Notes: a model not told the origin generated them from the sequence alone. DNA of 64,000 nucleotides from Candidatus Gastranaerophilales bacterium (GCA_944324845.1 CALUXX010000002.1:230496-294495); one strand, 5' to 3'; positions 33,474-42,290 are shown, numbered from the stretch's first letter. Numbers and translations are program-made.

Positions 33474-34316
33474 ATGAAAAAGATTTTGATATCATTGTTT
33501 TTGGTTGCATTAGGTTTATGTTCATATGCAGCATCTTGGGAGCGTATAAATGATAAAGTTTATTTAGATACATCCGGGATTATGTCATCTGGGAAAACGG
33601 GTTCAGTGTATTCTTTTTGGACAAAAGAATTAAATGATGGGGATGCAGATTTTATATTAGCGGAAAGAACATATTCCCAAAAGATATGGTATGATTTAGT
33701 TCATTACAGTATAGATTGTTCTGCAAGAAAATTTAAAATTGAAGAAGTTTTGATATATGGTTTAAATAACAATTTTATAGGTAAAGACACTTCTGCTCTA
33801 ATGGGTTGGAACAGTATTCCTCCTCAAAGTGTTGCAGAAGATTATTTGGAATTGGTTTGTAAATATCAACCCAAGCAAGTAAATAATGAACCTCAAAAAC
33901 AAGAACAAACTGTAAAAAATAATAATTCATCTTCTGCATTATCTTTTACAGAGTTTGATCCTAATGCTCCGGTTGCTAAAGCCAATGAAGCACAGCCTAC
34001 AAAAACTGTAGATCCTGCAGAAATAGATAATTATATGAAGAAATTACAAACAAAAATATCTTCAAACTGGCAACGTCCGAATGTTGATGGAACATTAAAA
34101 TTTTCCCTAGTTTTCAGTATATCTAAAGACGGGACTTTGGTAACTTTAAGTGAATTTAAAACTTCAGGAAATAAAGATTTTGACAATTCAGCATCTGAGG
34201 CTGTTAAAAAATCAGTTCCATTTGATGAAATACCTTCAGGCTTTCAACATAAAAATATAGATGTTCAGGTTACATTTGGAGAGGGTGTTAAGGTCTTTAT
34301 TTTGACAAGTAAGTAG
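33474..34316 (+). CDS. Exported protein with SapE-like N-domain and TonB-type C-domain
   Basis: 280 aa from ATG 33474 (SD GGGGTGAG). A signal peptide (MKKILISLFLVALGLCSYA) is followed by a small beta domain (about 20-115; WERINDKVYLDT...FWTKELND, YSIDCSARKFKI) resembling surface-adhesin protein E. A Gln/Asn/Ser-rich linker leads to a TonB/TolA C-terminal domain (about 190-275: YMKKLQTKISSNWQRP, LVFSISKDGTLV, ASEAVKKSVPFDEIP). Such stand-alone TonB-C domains act in envelope spanning. No ExbB/ExbD is nearby. Confidence 0.8.
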   Translation: MKKILISLFLVALGLCSYAASWERINDKVYLDTSGIMSSGKTGSVYSFWTKELNDGDADFILAERTYSQKIWYDLVHYSIDCSARKFKIEEVLIYGLNNNFIGKDTSALMGWNSIPPQSVAEDYLELVCKYQPKQVNNEPQKQEQTVKNNNSSSALSFTEFDPNAPVAKANEAQPTKTVDPAEIDNYMKKLQTKISSNWQRPNVDGTLKFSLVFSISKDGTLVTLSEFKTSGNKDFDNSASEAVKKSVPFDEIPSGFQHKNIDVQVTFGEGVKVFILTSK

Positions 34317-34457
34317 AAAATTTTAATATGTAGCCAATTTTGTTTTTTATTATAAAGTGTATTGTAACGAATTGTAAACGTTTTTGTTGTTTTAATTAAA
34401 GATTAAACATAGAAATACCGTATAAATAGATAAGCAAATTTTGAAAGGATACGAAAA

Positions 34458-36542
34458 ATGGGATTGGCTGCTTCACAAGCAAGATTTTTATGTATAACGG
34501 CGCGTAAAGCTGATTGTGAATACAAATCAACCGATTTGGCTCAGCAAAAACTTGAGATAACAAATCAGTTGTCAGACATTTCCAATGAATATTCAAATGC
34601 TTTAAATTCAACCTCTTTGATTTGGAATAATATGGATGTTAGCAGTGCTTGTTCTTTGGACTATGCGTTACTGATGAGTCCATCTGCAGCAAATGATTAT
34701 AATCCATATATGCTTTCAACAAGTTCAGGGGCGATAGTTTTGAATTCAAAATACGCAGCTGCTGCTAAAGCTGCAGGAATTTCAAAATCCGGAGGTTTAG
34801 GTTCTCAAGATTCAAGAGATAAATTTATATCTGCTTTAGCTTCTCAAGGTATTATTACAGAAGAGACTGCAAAAACTATTACAAGTAATTTTTACACAGT
34901 CGATAAAGAAGCATCTGAAGAAGCTGGTAAGATTGTTTTTGGGAAATCAACACCAACAAATGGTATTCCTTGGAATACTATTGCAGGTATGGGTGATGAA
35001 CCTAAAGATAAATATGCTGCAGATGATTTTACTTTATCTGAATTGTGTTTGAGCGATATTGGTACATCAAAAGTCGATTGGGCTCAGGCATTATTAGCCG
35101 AAGGTCAAGTTTCTAATGTTGAATACGAATCAACTTTAGAAGATTTTCAAAAGATGATATCTTCTGCGCAACAACGTAATTTTAATAGTCAAATTATTGG
35201 TCAGTTGAATATGGATTATTATAACTATATTTCTGACGAAAATCATGATGCAGCACAAGAAAAAAAATATCAAGCGATTGTGCAGTTGGCTCAAAATTAT
35301 AATAACGTAAATGAGCAGGGTTATATCGTGAGTGGTGATAATCCTATAGAATATGAAGGTAATCCTGTAACGCAAGATCAGGCTTGGCAACTTATTGTTA
35401 CTCAATTGAAGAATGATCAAGAAACTTATAAGAATAAATATAAAGATACTGTTGATGAAAATGGAAATCCTATAAAGAATCAAATTTCAGTTGACAGTGT
35501 TGATCCTTCAGATACGCAAATAGGGTTTAATAGAGATAGTAATAATATAAATGATGATGGTCTTGCTTTATCTGTATTAAGTAATGGTATTGTACTTAAT
35601 GGTGATGATATTGCGGATGTAGATCTTGCAGATGTATTAACAGGAAATATAACATTAATCAGTAGTGATGATTTTACATCAGAGAAATTTGTTGATGTTG
35701 TTAAAAAAATCTTTGATCAAATGGTTGCAAAACTAGGTTATGTTGATGGAACAACGGTATCAGGAGTTGGATTAAATGTTGATGAACAGTCAGCAAGTGC
35801 ATTATCTTTTGCGTATAATATGATAATGAAAAGGTACTTAAATACCGGTAGAATAGCAAATTCTGGTGGTAATAGCAGTGCAACTTCAATGATAGATAAC
35901 GCAGCATATAAAAATGCCGAAGAATTTAATGCTATTGGTACAACAAATTCCAGCTCTAACAATAAAAACTATGCAGTAAGTTTGAGTAATATGTTATCAG
36001 CATTCTTAACATATTATGATAACGGTTTACAAGGTGCAGATTCTCCTTATGTTGTCGGGGAAACTGTTGATACTTCTGATTATGTAACAGAAGATGCATC
36101 ATATGTATATTTAGGTAAACTTCAAGAAGAAACTTATTCAATGAGTGAGAAAGTTGCTGATTTCTATGATATATTGTACAACAACATTATTGAAAATGGT
36201 TGGAGAGAAGATTCATCTATAGATGATAGTGAATATCTTGAACATTGTATTAAAAATGGTACATATTCTATGACTTCATTAAATCAATTAGATGGTTATT
36301 ATTATCAGACACGATATAATGAAACCGGTTATATAGAAGAAGTATCGGATGAGGATGCAATCGCAAGAGCTGAAGCAGAGTTCAATGCAAAGAAAGCTGA
36401 GCTTACATATAAAGAAGATAAAATTGATATTAAGACAAAGCAATTGGATGCAGAAATTTCATCCTTGTCAACAGAAATAGAAACGGTTAAAAATTTAATA
36501 TCGAAGAGCATTGAAAAAACCTTTACTATGTTCCAAAGTTAG
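34458..36542 (+). CDS. Large flagellin-like protein with paired terminal coiled coils
   Basis: 694 aa, no signal peptide. The N-terminus MGLAASQARFLCITARKADC leads into a helix (KSTDLAQQKLEITNQLSDIS). The centre is Asp/Asn/Ser/Tyr-rich with little hydrophobic patterning. The C-terminal 70 residues form a coiled coil (ARAEAEFNAKKAELTYKEDK; IKTKQLDAEISSLSTEIETV), ending KTFTMFQS. Conserved helices at both ends around a variable middle is the flagellin/hook-associated or type III substrate plan. I recall the MGLAASQARFL-type start from other Melainabacteria proteins. No flagellar gene is in the window. SD AAAGGA. Confidence 0.7.
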   Translation: MGLAASQARFLCITARKADCEYKSTDLAQQKLEITNQLSDISNEYSNALNSTSLIWNNMDVSSACSLDYALLMSPSAANDYNPYMLSTSSGAIVLNSKYAAAAKAAGISKSGGLGSQDSRDKFISALASQGIITEETAKTITSNFYTVDKEASEEAGKIVFGKSTPTNGIPWNTIAGMGDEPKDKYAADDFTLSELCLSDIGTSKVDWAQALLAEGQVSNVEYESTLEDFQKMISSAQQRNFNSQIIGQLNMDYYNYISDENHDAAQEKKYQAIVQLAQNYNNVNEQGYIVSGDNPIEYEGNPVTQDQAWQLIVTQLKNDQETYKNKYKDTVDENGNPIKNQISVDSVDPSDTQIGFNRDSNNINDDGLALSVLSNGIVLNGDDIADVDLADVLTGNITLISSDDFTSEKFVDVVKKIFDQMVAKLGYVDGTTVSGVGLNVDEQSASALSFAYNMIMKRYLNTGRIANSGGNSSATSMIDNAAYKNAEEFNAIGTTNSSSNNKNYAVSLSNMLSAFLTYYDNGLQGADSPYVVGETVDTSDYVTEDASYVYLGKLQEETYSMSEKVADFYDILYNNIIENGWREDSSIDDSEYLEHCIKNGTYSMTSLNQLDGYYYQTRYNETGYIEEVSDEDAIARAEAEFNAKKAELTYKEDKIDIKTKQLDAEISSLSTEIETVKNLISKSIEKTFTMFQS

Positions 36543-36551
36543 TAAATAGAA

Positions 36552-37796
36552 TTAAAAAGAATCTTTTCTGGTATATGTTTTATGCAGCAATTCATCAGGC
36601 ATGAATTGCTGTTTAATATCAGGGGCATTGTGAGAATATATATAACCATTTCCAAAACCGTATTTTGCAGCATCTTTGTAGTGTGCATCTCTTAGGTGCA
36701 TAGGAGGAGGGTAATCTTTGCCTGAAGCAATATCAGAAAGAGCTTCATCTATAGCACAAATGGTTTCATTTGATTTTTTTGCTCTAGCTACATAAATTAC
36801 AGCTTGTGCAAGTGGTATTCTACCTTCCGGCAATCCAAGAATTTCAACTGCTCTATAGGCATCCAGTGCAATTCTTAAAGCATTAATATCAGCATTGCCA
36901 ACATCTTCAGCTGCACAAGTAATTAATCTTCTGGCAATAAATCTTGGGTCTTCACCTGCGGTTATCATTTTTGCAAGATAATATATAGCAGCATCAGGAT
37001 CACTTCCTCTAAGGCTTTTTTGAAATGCAGAAGCACAATCATAATGCTCTTGTCTTGAATATCTGGTATTTCTTTGCTGGCAAATTTCTTCAATAGTTTT
37101 AACAGTTAAATATCTTTTGTTATCTTTTAAGTCGCTTGCAAAATAAACATTTTCAGTAACATTAAGTGCATATCTAGCATCACCTCTTGCCAAATTTATA
37201 ATGAAATCTAAAACTCCGCTTTCACATTCCATTGGTGAATAACTGTTTGCAAGATAAGAAAATCCTTTTTTGATTATTCTTGCCATACTATCGTCATCAA
37301 TAGCATCAAGCCTTATAACCTGCAATCTTGAAAGCAAGGCAGGGACAACTTGGAAAGATGGATTTTCTGTAGTAGAACCTATTAAAAATATAGTTCCATT
37401 TTCAAGATGAGGCAGAAGTGCATCTTGTTGTGTCTTTGAATATCTATGAATTTCATCAATGAAAAGGATTGTTTTTTGCCCGATTCTTAGAGCTTCTTTT
37501 GCTCTATCAACGGCATCTTTAATATCTTTAACGCCTGATGTAACGGCTGAAATTTCAATAAACAAAGCTTCTGTTTTTTTAGCAATAAGTCTAGCTAAAG
37601 TAGTTTTTCCGCATCCTGGCGGACCCCATAAAATAAGTGAAAATAACCTATTTGTTTTCAACAAATTCAACAGAGGACTTCTTGAAGATATAACATTACT
37701 TTGTCCCAAAAATTCATCCAACGTTTTAGGTCGAAGAACTTCTGCGATTGGAATTTGTTTATTAATATTTTCAAGTTCCGTAAATAAATTATTCAT
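36552..37796 (-). CDS. rarA: Replication-associated recombination protein A (RarA/MgsA)
   Basis: 414 aa from ATG 37796. The family N-terminus AEVLRPKTLDEFLGQ follows soon after, so upstream codons to 37859 are not used. Walker A WGPPGCGKTT, Walker B ILFIDEIHRYSK, sensor IGSTTENPSF and the C-terminal SDPDAAIYYLAKMI and MHLRDA segments are all present. It acts at stalled forks as a clamp-loader-like ATPase. No SD is present: TATAAT lies exactly 6 nt before the ATG, predicting a leaderless transcript. It is convergent with the flagellin-like gene. Confidence 0.95.
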   Translation of the reverse strand: MNNLFTELENINKQIPIAEVLRPKTLDEFLGQSNVISSRSPLLNLLKTNRLFSLILWGPPGCGKTTLARLIAKKTEALFIEISAVTSGVKDIKDAVDRAKEALRIGQKTILFIDEIHRYSKTQQDALLPHLENGTIFLIGSTTENPSFQVVPALLSRLQVIRLDAIDDDSMARIIKKGFSYLANSYSPMECESGVLDFIINLARGDARYALNVTENVYFASDLKDNKRYLTVKTIEEICQQRNTRYSRQEHYDCASAFQKSLRGSDPDAAIYYLAKMITAGEDPRFIARRLITCAAEDVGNADINALRIALDAYRAVEILGLPEGRIPLAQAVIYVARAKKSNETICAIDEALSDIASGKDYPPPMHLRDAHYKDAAKYGFGNGYIYSHNAPDIKQQFMPDELLHKTYTRKDSF

Positions 37797-37798
37797 AG

Positions 37799-37808
37799 TA
37801 TAATTATA
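37799..37808. promoter_or_regulatory. Overlapping divergent -10 elements of rarA and the solute-binding protein gene
   Basis: TATAAT on the plus strand (37799-37804) and TATAAT on the minus strand (37808-37803) overlap by 2 bp. The plus message would have a leader of about 23 nt with SD GGAGAG; the minus message would begin at the rarA ATG. Confidence 0.55.
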
Positions 37809-37833
37809 ACACAGGGATAAATTGGAGAGTTTT

Positions 37834-39060
37834 ATGAATAAAAAACTGTTACTAATCATAATAACAACAATTATTTTAATAACGGGTACTTTTTTTATAT
37901 TTAAAAAATCTCCGCAAAGTGATAATGAAGTAGTCTTTTGGACACTTCAAATGGCTGATTTTGAACCATATATAAATGGTGTTATCTCTGAGTTTGAAAA
38001 AGAAAATCCTAATATAAAAATCAAATGGATTGATGTTCCTTTTTCAGAAGGTGAAAAACGAACTTTAGCATCTGTTCTAAGCGATACTCCGCCAGATTTA
38101 GTGAATTTAAATCCTGATTTTTCAGCTACATTAGCGCAAAAAGGTGCCTTATCTGAAATTCCGAAAAGTAACACCATTCAATTTTCGCCTGAGATAATTG
38201 ATGCTCTAACTTATAAAGGTAAGATTTATTCTATTCCTTGGTATGCAACAAGCGCAATAACAATATACAATAAGGAATTACTTCACAAATCAGGAATAGA
38301 ACTTCCGAAAACATACGATGAATTACCTCAAAAAGCTCAAATTGTAAAAGATAAAACTTCAGCATATATAATGATTCCAAATATTACAGAAAACGATACG
38401 ATGTTGAAGATTTTGAATAAATATGGAGTCGCAACATCAACTTCATTAAATTCACAAAAATCAGTAGACGTTTTTTCGATATTCAAAAATTTGTATGATA
38501 AAAACCTTATCCCAAAAGAAACGGTTACGATAACATTACAGGAATCCTTAGAAAAATATATGTCCGGTAACATTGTTTTAATAACTGCAGGGGCAAACTT
38601 TTTAAATATGATAAAAGAAAACGCCCCATCAACCTATCAAAAAACAGATGTAGCACCTCAAATTACTGGTGAATACGGTCAGAATGATTTTTCGTTAATG
38701 AATTTTGTAATTCCTCAAAAAGCAAAGCATAAACAAGAAGCTCTAAAGTTTGCACTATTTTTGACAAATGAGCAAAACCAACTGGAATTGGCAAAATTAA
38801 CAAATATTTTGGCGGTAAATAAAGAAACTTTGAAGAATGAATTTTATACAAAATATGACAAGAATGATATTATTGCCAAAGCAAGGGTAATCAGTGCTTC
38901 CCAGTTGCATAAAATTCAGCCTGTATATAGAACGCAAAAAGGTCAAAAGGATATAAACAATATAATTAATCAAGTGGTTCAAAAGATTTTAATAGGTAAA
39001 GTTGATATAAAAACTGAATTGAATAAAGCCTCAAAAGATTGGAAAAGTATTGAAGAATAG
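37834..39060 (+). CDS. Extracellular solute-binding protein (ABC sugar-type)
   Basis: 408 aa from ATG 37834 (SD GGAGAG). An N-terminal hydrophobic helix (KLLLIIITTIILITGTFFIF) has no lipobox cysteine, so the protein is membrane-anchored or cleaved by signal peptidase I. The body is a family 1 SBP: VVFWTLQMADFEPYINGVIS, NPNIKIKWIDVPFSEGEKRT, DLVNLNPDFSATLAQKGAL, YSIPWYATSAITIYNKELL, NFVIPQKAKHKQEALKFALF. No permease or ATPase gene is adjacent, so it is an orphan receptor whose transporter lies elsewhere. The dehydrogenase gene follows 10 bp downstream. Confidence 0.88.
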   Translation: MNKKLLLIIITTIILITGTFFIFKKSPQSDNEVVFWTLQMADFEPYINGVISEFEKENPNIKIKWIDVPFSEGEKRTLASVLSDTPPDLVNLNPDFSATLAQKGALSEIPKSNTIQFSPEIIDALTYKGKIYSIPWYATSAITIYNKELLHKSGIELPKTYDELPQKAQIVKDKTSAYIMIPNITENDTMLKILNKYGVATSTSLNSQKSVDVFSIFKNLYDKNLIPKETVTITLQESLEKYMSGNIVLITAGANFLNMIKENAPSTYQKTDVAPQITGEYGQNDFSLMNFVIPQKAKHKQEALKFALFLTNEQNQLELAKLTNILAVNKETLKNEFYTKYDKNDIIAKARVISASQLHKIQPVYRTQKGQKDINNIINQVVQKILIGKVDIKTELNKASKDWKSIEE

Positions 39061-39070
39061 GAGAAGAAAT

Positions 39071-40036
39071 ATGAAAGCAGTTGTATTTGATAAGGAATTG
39101 AAACTTGTAGATGATTATAAAAAGCCAATTCCAAAAGAAGGTGAAGCTCTTGTAAGAGTTACGCTTGCCGGAATTTGTAATACCGATTACGAAATCACTA
39201 AAGGTTATATGGGTTATGTTGGAATTTTAGGTCATGAAGCCGTTGGTATTGTTGAAGATGTAAACGGTGCAGATAAATCACTAATAGGAAAAAGAGTTGT
39301 CCCTGAGATTAGTTATGGCTGCAAAGATCCTTCTTGCCCTTGGTGTGCCGAAAAATTATATCGTCATTGCCCCAATCGTCACACATTAGGAATATTTAAT
39401 AAGGATGGAGTTTTTGCTCAATATTTTACAATGCCTGTAGAAGTTCTGTTTGAAGTTCCGGAAAATGTTCCGGATACTCAGGCCGTATTTGTAGAACCTT
39501 TAGCAGCAGCTCTTGAAATAACTGAACAACACCATATAAAACCATTTGAAAAGGTTGTTGTTTTAGGTGATGGAAAACTAGGTTTGATTACAGCACTTGC
39601 TTTAAATGCTCAAAATATTGATGTTACTCTTGTTGGAAAACATCAGAATAAATTAGATATTGCAAAGGCTCAAGGTGTTGAAACTTCATTGTTAAATGAT
39701 TTTGCAATCGAGAAAAAATATGATGTCGTAGTAGAAGCAACAGGTTCAATTTCAGGGTTTGAAACAGCATTAGCTCTAACAAAACCTCGTGGAGTTTTAG
39801 TTTTGAAAAGTACAGTTGCAGCATCAAAAGAATTTAACCTTGCACCTATCGTAATCGATGAAATTACTGTTTTAGGTTCTCGCTGCGGACAATTCCCTGC
39901 GGCATTGAGATTATTAAAATCAGGAAAAATCGATTTTTCACCGCTTATTTCAGCAACTTATCCTATCGATAAGGCGATTGAAGCATTTGAAAAAAATAAA
40001 GAAAAAGAAACTCTTAAAGTGTTATTATCTTTTTAA
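39071..40036 (+). CDS. Zinc-dependent medium-chain alcohol/polyol dehydrogenase
   Basis: 321 aa from ATG 39071 (SD AGGAGAAG). Catalytic zinc ligands are in GICNTDYE and GHEAVGIVE; the structural zinc lobe is CKDPSCPWCAEKLYRHCPNR. The Rossmann motif is VVLGDGKLGLITA. The order matches the sorbitol/threonine dehydrogenase group of MDR enzymes. The nucleotide-binding strand ends in VTLVGKHQNK, which does not settle NAD versus NADP. It may act in sugar metabolism with the upstream binding protein; this is inference from co-transcription. Confidence 0.88.
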   Translation: MKAVVFDKELKLVDDYKKPIPKEGEALVRVTLAGICNTDYEITKGYMGYVGILGHEAVGIVEDVNGADKSLIGKRVVPEISYGCKDPSCPWCAEKLYRHCPNRHTLGIFNKDGVFAQYFTMPVEVLFEVPENVPDTQAVFVEPLAAALEITEQHHIKPFEKVVVLGDGKLGLITALALNAQNIDVTLVGKHQNKLDIAKAQGVETSLLNDFAIEKKYDVVVEATGSISGFETALALTKPRGVLVLKSTVAASKEFNLAPIVIDEITVLGSRCGQFPAALRLLKSGKIDFSPLISATYPIDKAIEAFEKNKEKETLKVLLSF

Positions 40037-40070
40037 GTCTTTTAAATTCGTAAGTTATAAATCAAATAAA

Positions 40071-40098
40071 AATGCCGGTTTTTATAAACCGGCTTTAT
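40071..40098. terminator. Terminator after the dehydrogenase gene
   Basis: GCCGGTTT and AAACCGGC around TTAT with A and T flanks; on the minus strand it also serves the small gene at 40147. Confidence 0.85.
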
Positions 40099-40146
40099 TC
40101 ATACTCTCTATTCTTCTTATTATCTTTTTCATACTCTGATAGGCTT

Positions 40147-40302
40147 TTATTTTACAACTCTTATATTAGCCTTTATCCCTGCGTCAGAATTAATCATATT
40201 AGCATTTGAATAAGCTAATGTACGCCGCTTTTTGGCTCCTCTTAATATTAATTCAACACATTCTGATCTGTTATTAGATGGTGTTGTTATCTTCTTTAGC
40301 AT
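40147..40302 (-). CDS. Small basic hypothetical protein (51 aa)
   Basis: ATG 40302 preceded by GGAGTGA (SD-like, 10 nt upstream). The product is MLKKITTPSNNRSECVELIL followed by RGAKKRRTLAYSNANMINSD and AGIKANIRVVK. It is highly basic with no membrane segment. The shared terminator at 40071-40098 lies downstream. The surrounding 680 bp between 40036 and 40712 contain no other convincing gene; the 72-codon plus-strand frame at 40232 is its antisense shadow. Confidence 0.5.
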   Translation of the reverse strand: MLKKITTPSNNRSECVELILRGAKKRRTLAYSNANMINSDAGIKANIRVVK

Positions 40303-40430
40303 TTTTTATTTTCACTCCGTTAGATTTCTGATTACAAATTTTATATCGGCAGTTGAGATTTTAATCTTTAGAAATTTGTCCGTTTTATTAACAAATATTA
40401 ACGAAGTCTGTAAAAGGTCAAAAAATACGC

Positions 40431-40460
40431 AAAAAAAAACCCTTTCTTAAGAAAGAGTTT
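40431..40460 (-). terminator. Minus-strand terminator 250 bp downstream of rqcP
   Basis: CTTTCTTAAGAAAG (40442-40455) extended by AAAC/GTTT. On the minus strand it is followed by a run of T residues (40439-40431). It ends either a long rqcP 3' UTR or an independent small transcript; the segment 40461-40711 contains TAGTGTGTA twice (about 40493-40515) and no reading frame. Confidence 0.7.
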
Positions 40461-40711
40461 GGAATCTTTTACAATTCCTCGTGTAGAAGGTTAGTGTGTA
40501 GTAGGTAGTGTGTAATTTATGTCTCGTGTTTATTTAATTCTTTTTTATTGTTTGCTTAACGCTTACATGTTTATAAAGTATTTTTGAAGTATATAATTGC
40601 TATATTCTTTGTGTTTATTTACAAAACTTTACATAAATTTTATAAAAGAACGCACGACAATATACGCATTGATTATATAATGCGTAAATACAGGTTATCA
40701 AATAGACAGAA

Positions 40712-40957
40712 TTAATCTAAAAGTTCGTACAAAGATGGAGCTTCTTGTACGCTTACGTTTCCTGTTGGAACTTTCAATATTTTTGCTTTAACAGTTCTAT
40801 TTGCGTATTCTATCGTAATTATATCGTTTTCTTTAACTTGTTTAGCGGGTTTTGCAGGATTGTTGTTTATAAGAACTCTGCCGGTATCAGAAACTTCATT
40901 GGCAACAGTTCTTCTTTTTATCAATCTTGAAACTTTTAAAAACTTATCTAATCTCAT
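40712..40957 (-). CDS. rqcP: S4-domain ribosome quality control protein RqcP (YabO/Hsp15-like)
   Basis: 81 aa S4 protein: MRLDKFLKVSRLIKRRTVAN, then GRVLINNNPAKPAKQVKEND and ITIEYANRTVKAKILKVP. Length and start match RqcP, which stabilises the P-site tRNA on obstructed 50S subunits during C-terminal tailing; Hsp15 is the related enterobacterial form. There is no SD; the -10-like TAGAAT (40964-40969) is exactly 6 nt ahead of the ATG, suggesting leaderless expression. It is divergent from the phosphoesterase gene. Confidence 0.88.
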   Translation of the reverse strand: MRLDKFLKVSRLIKRRTVANEVSDTGRVLINNNPAKPAKQVKENDIITIEYANRTVKAKILKVPTGNVSVQEAPSLYELLD

Positions 40958-41021
40958 ACCTTAATTCTAACACAGAATTTAATTTCGTGTTATAATCACA
41001 TTAAGGGAGAATGAGTAGTCT

Positions 41022-41864
41022 ATGAAGAAGTTTTTATTATTATTTTTCGGTTTAATGTTTTTGCTTATTGGAGTTAATATGCAAGCATATGCTGAAAATA
41101 TTAAATTTGCACAAATTACAGACACTCATTTGGCAGCATCAAATCCTTATACTTCAAGGGTTTTAGAAAGTGCTATTGATGATATTAATAACCAGCCTGA
41201 AATTGCGTTTGTAGTCTTTACGGGTGATAATATTGCAAATCCAAGAGAAGAAAATTTAAGAGCTTTTATGAATGTGGTAAAAAAACTAAAAGTTCCATAT
41301 TACATAGCTCTTGGCAATGAAGATGTTTATAAAGCAAATGGCTTATCAAAAGTTCGCTATTATGAAGTTGTAAGAGAATACTCATTTTTGAAAGGTCAAA
41401 GATCTCCTAATTGTGTCTTTAAGAAAAAAGGTTTTGTATTTATTGTAGTCGATGGTGCAAAAGAAGTTGTTCCGGGAACAATAGGTTATTATCGTCATGA
41501 TACTTTGGATTGGCTTGATAAAATGCTTACCAAATATAGAAAAAAAGATGTTGTTATATTTCAACATTTTCCTGTAGTTTACCCAAAAGAAGCTGAGTCA
41601 CGTGTTAAAACACATAAGACTTATAAGGTTGAAGAATATCAAAATATGCTGGCAAAACATTCAAATGTTCTTGCTATGTTAACCGGACATTTTCACGTTA
41701 ATGAAGAATCAATGCAAAATGGAGTGTATTATATAAGTTCTCCATCAATGTTAACAATTCCTCAGTCCTATAAAATTATTGATATTGTTACAACAAAAGA
41801 GTTTTCACCAATTATTTATACTCAGCTAAGAGAATTTAAGGTAAAAGACGAAAAAGAATTGTAA
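41022..41864 (+). CDS. Exported metallophosphoesterase
   Basis: 280 aa. A signal peptide (KKFLLLFFGLMFLLIGVNMQ, cut near AYA) is followed by calcineurin-type motifs in order: ITDTHLA, VFTGDNI, ALGNEDV, IFQHFPV and LTGHFHV. The third motif is GNED where GNHE/D is usual, so one histidine is replaced by Glu; the metal site may be altered. Location is predicted periplasmic. The TATAAT at about 40992 and a GGGAG SD precede it. The substrate is unknown. Confidence 0.85.
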   Translation: MKKFLLLFFGLMFLLIGVNMQAYAENIKFAQITDTHLAASNPYTSRVLESAIDDINNQPEIAFVVFTGDNIANPREENLRAFMNVVKKLKVPYYIALGNEDVYKANGLSKVRYYEVVREYSFLKGQRSPNCVFKKKGFVFIVVDGAKEVVPGTIGYYRHDTLDWLDKMLTKYRKKDVVIFQHFPVVYPKEAESRVKTHKTYKVEEYQNMLAKHSNVLAMLTGHFHVNEESMQNGVYYISSPSMLTIPQSYKIIDIVTTKEFSPIIYTQLREFKVKDEKEL

Positions 41865-41867
41865 TTT

Positions 41868-42173
41868 TTATTTCTTAAATATATTTTTTATCATTTTTAA
41901 AATGTCTTTACCTTTAAAAATAACAGCAGCAAGAGCAATCGCTCCACCCAGAATTTTTAGTACAGTTGGAAACTTTGTTTTAGAAATAGGTTTTGCTTTT
42001 CTTTGACCTTCATAAATATCTTGTTCAATTCGATTGTATGCTTGATTTGCTTCCTGATTTGAATAGACAACTTTTTGAGGCAGCCTTTCAGGAAGCTCAA
42101 TAGAATGAACAAGAACTCTGTCCGGTCCATAATGCATAGACCTATTTGCCGGATTGTCGATTTCTACTACCAT
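41868..42173 (-). CDS. Hypothetical protein with C-terminal membrane helix (101 aa)
   Basis: The N-terminal 70 residues are polar (NPANRSMHYGPDRVLVHSIE; QEANQAYNRIEQDIYEGQRK). One membrane helix follows near residues 70-87 (TVLKILGGAIALAAVIF) and a lysine-rich end (KMIKNIFKK). It is a tail-anchored topology. No SD is obvious. Its stop is 3 bp from that of the convergent phosphoesterase gene. No family recognised. Confidence 0.6.
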   Translation of the reverse strand: MVVEIDNPANRSMHYGPDRVLVHSIELPERLPQKVVYSNQEANQAYNRIEQDIYEGQRKAKPISKTKFPTVLKILGGAIALAAVIFKGKDILKMIKNIFKK

Positions 42174-42257
42174 ACTTATATAAAAACATTATTCAGAGAA
42201 AAATTGCTACCAAGTGTAAATAAATATTACTTCACGATACAAAATTTAAAAATACAC

Positions 42258-42284
42258 TTGCAAAAAAATTATCTTTCTTATAAG
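42258..42284 (+). promoter_or_regulatory. Candidate rplJ promoter
   Basis: TTGCAA (42258-42263) and TATAAG (42279-42284) with a short 15-bp spacer, about 245 bp upstream of the L10 start. Confidence 0.4.
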
Positions 42285-42290
42285 ATAGAC

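Noticed and set aside
40232-40450. 72-codon plus-strand frame in the gap after the dehydrogenase
   Set aside because: Non-ATG start with no SD, antisense to the better supported 51-aa minus frame, and it runs into the minus-strand terminator.
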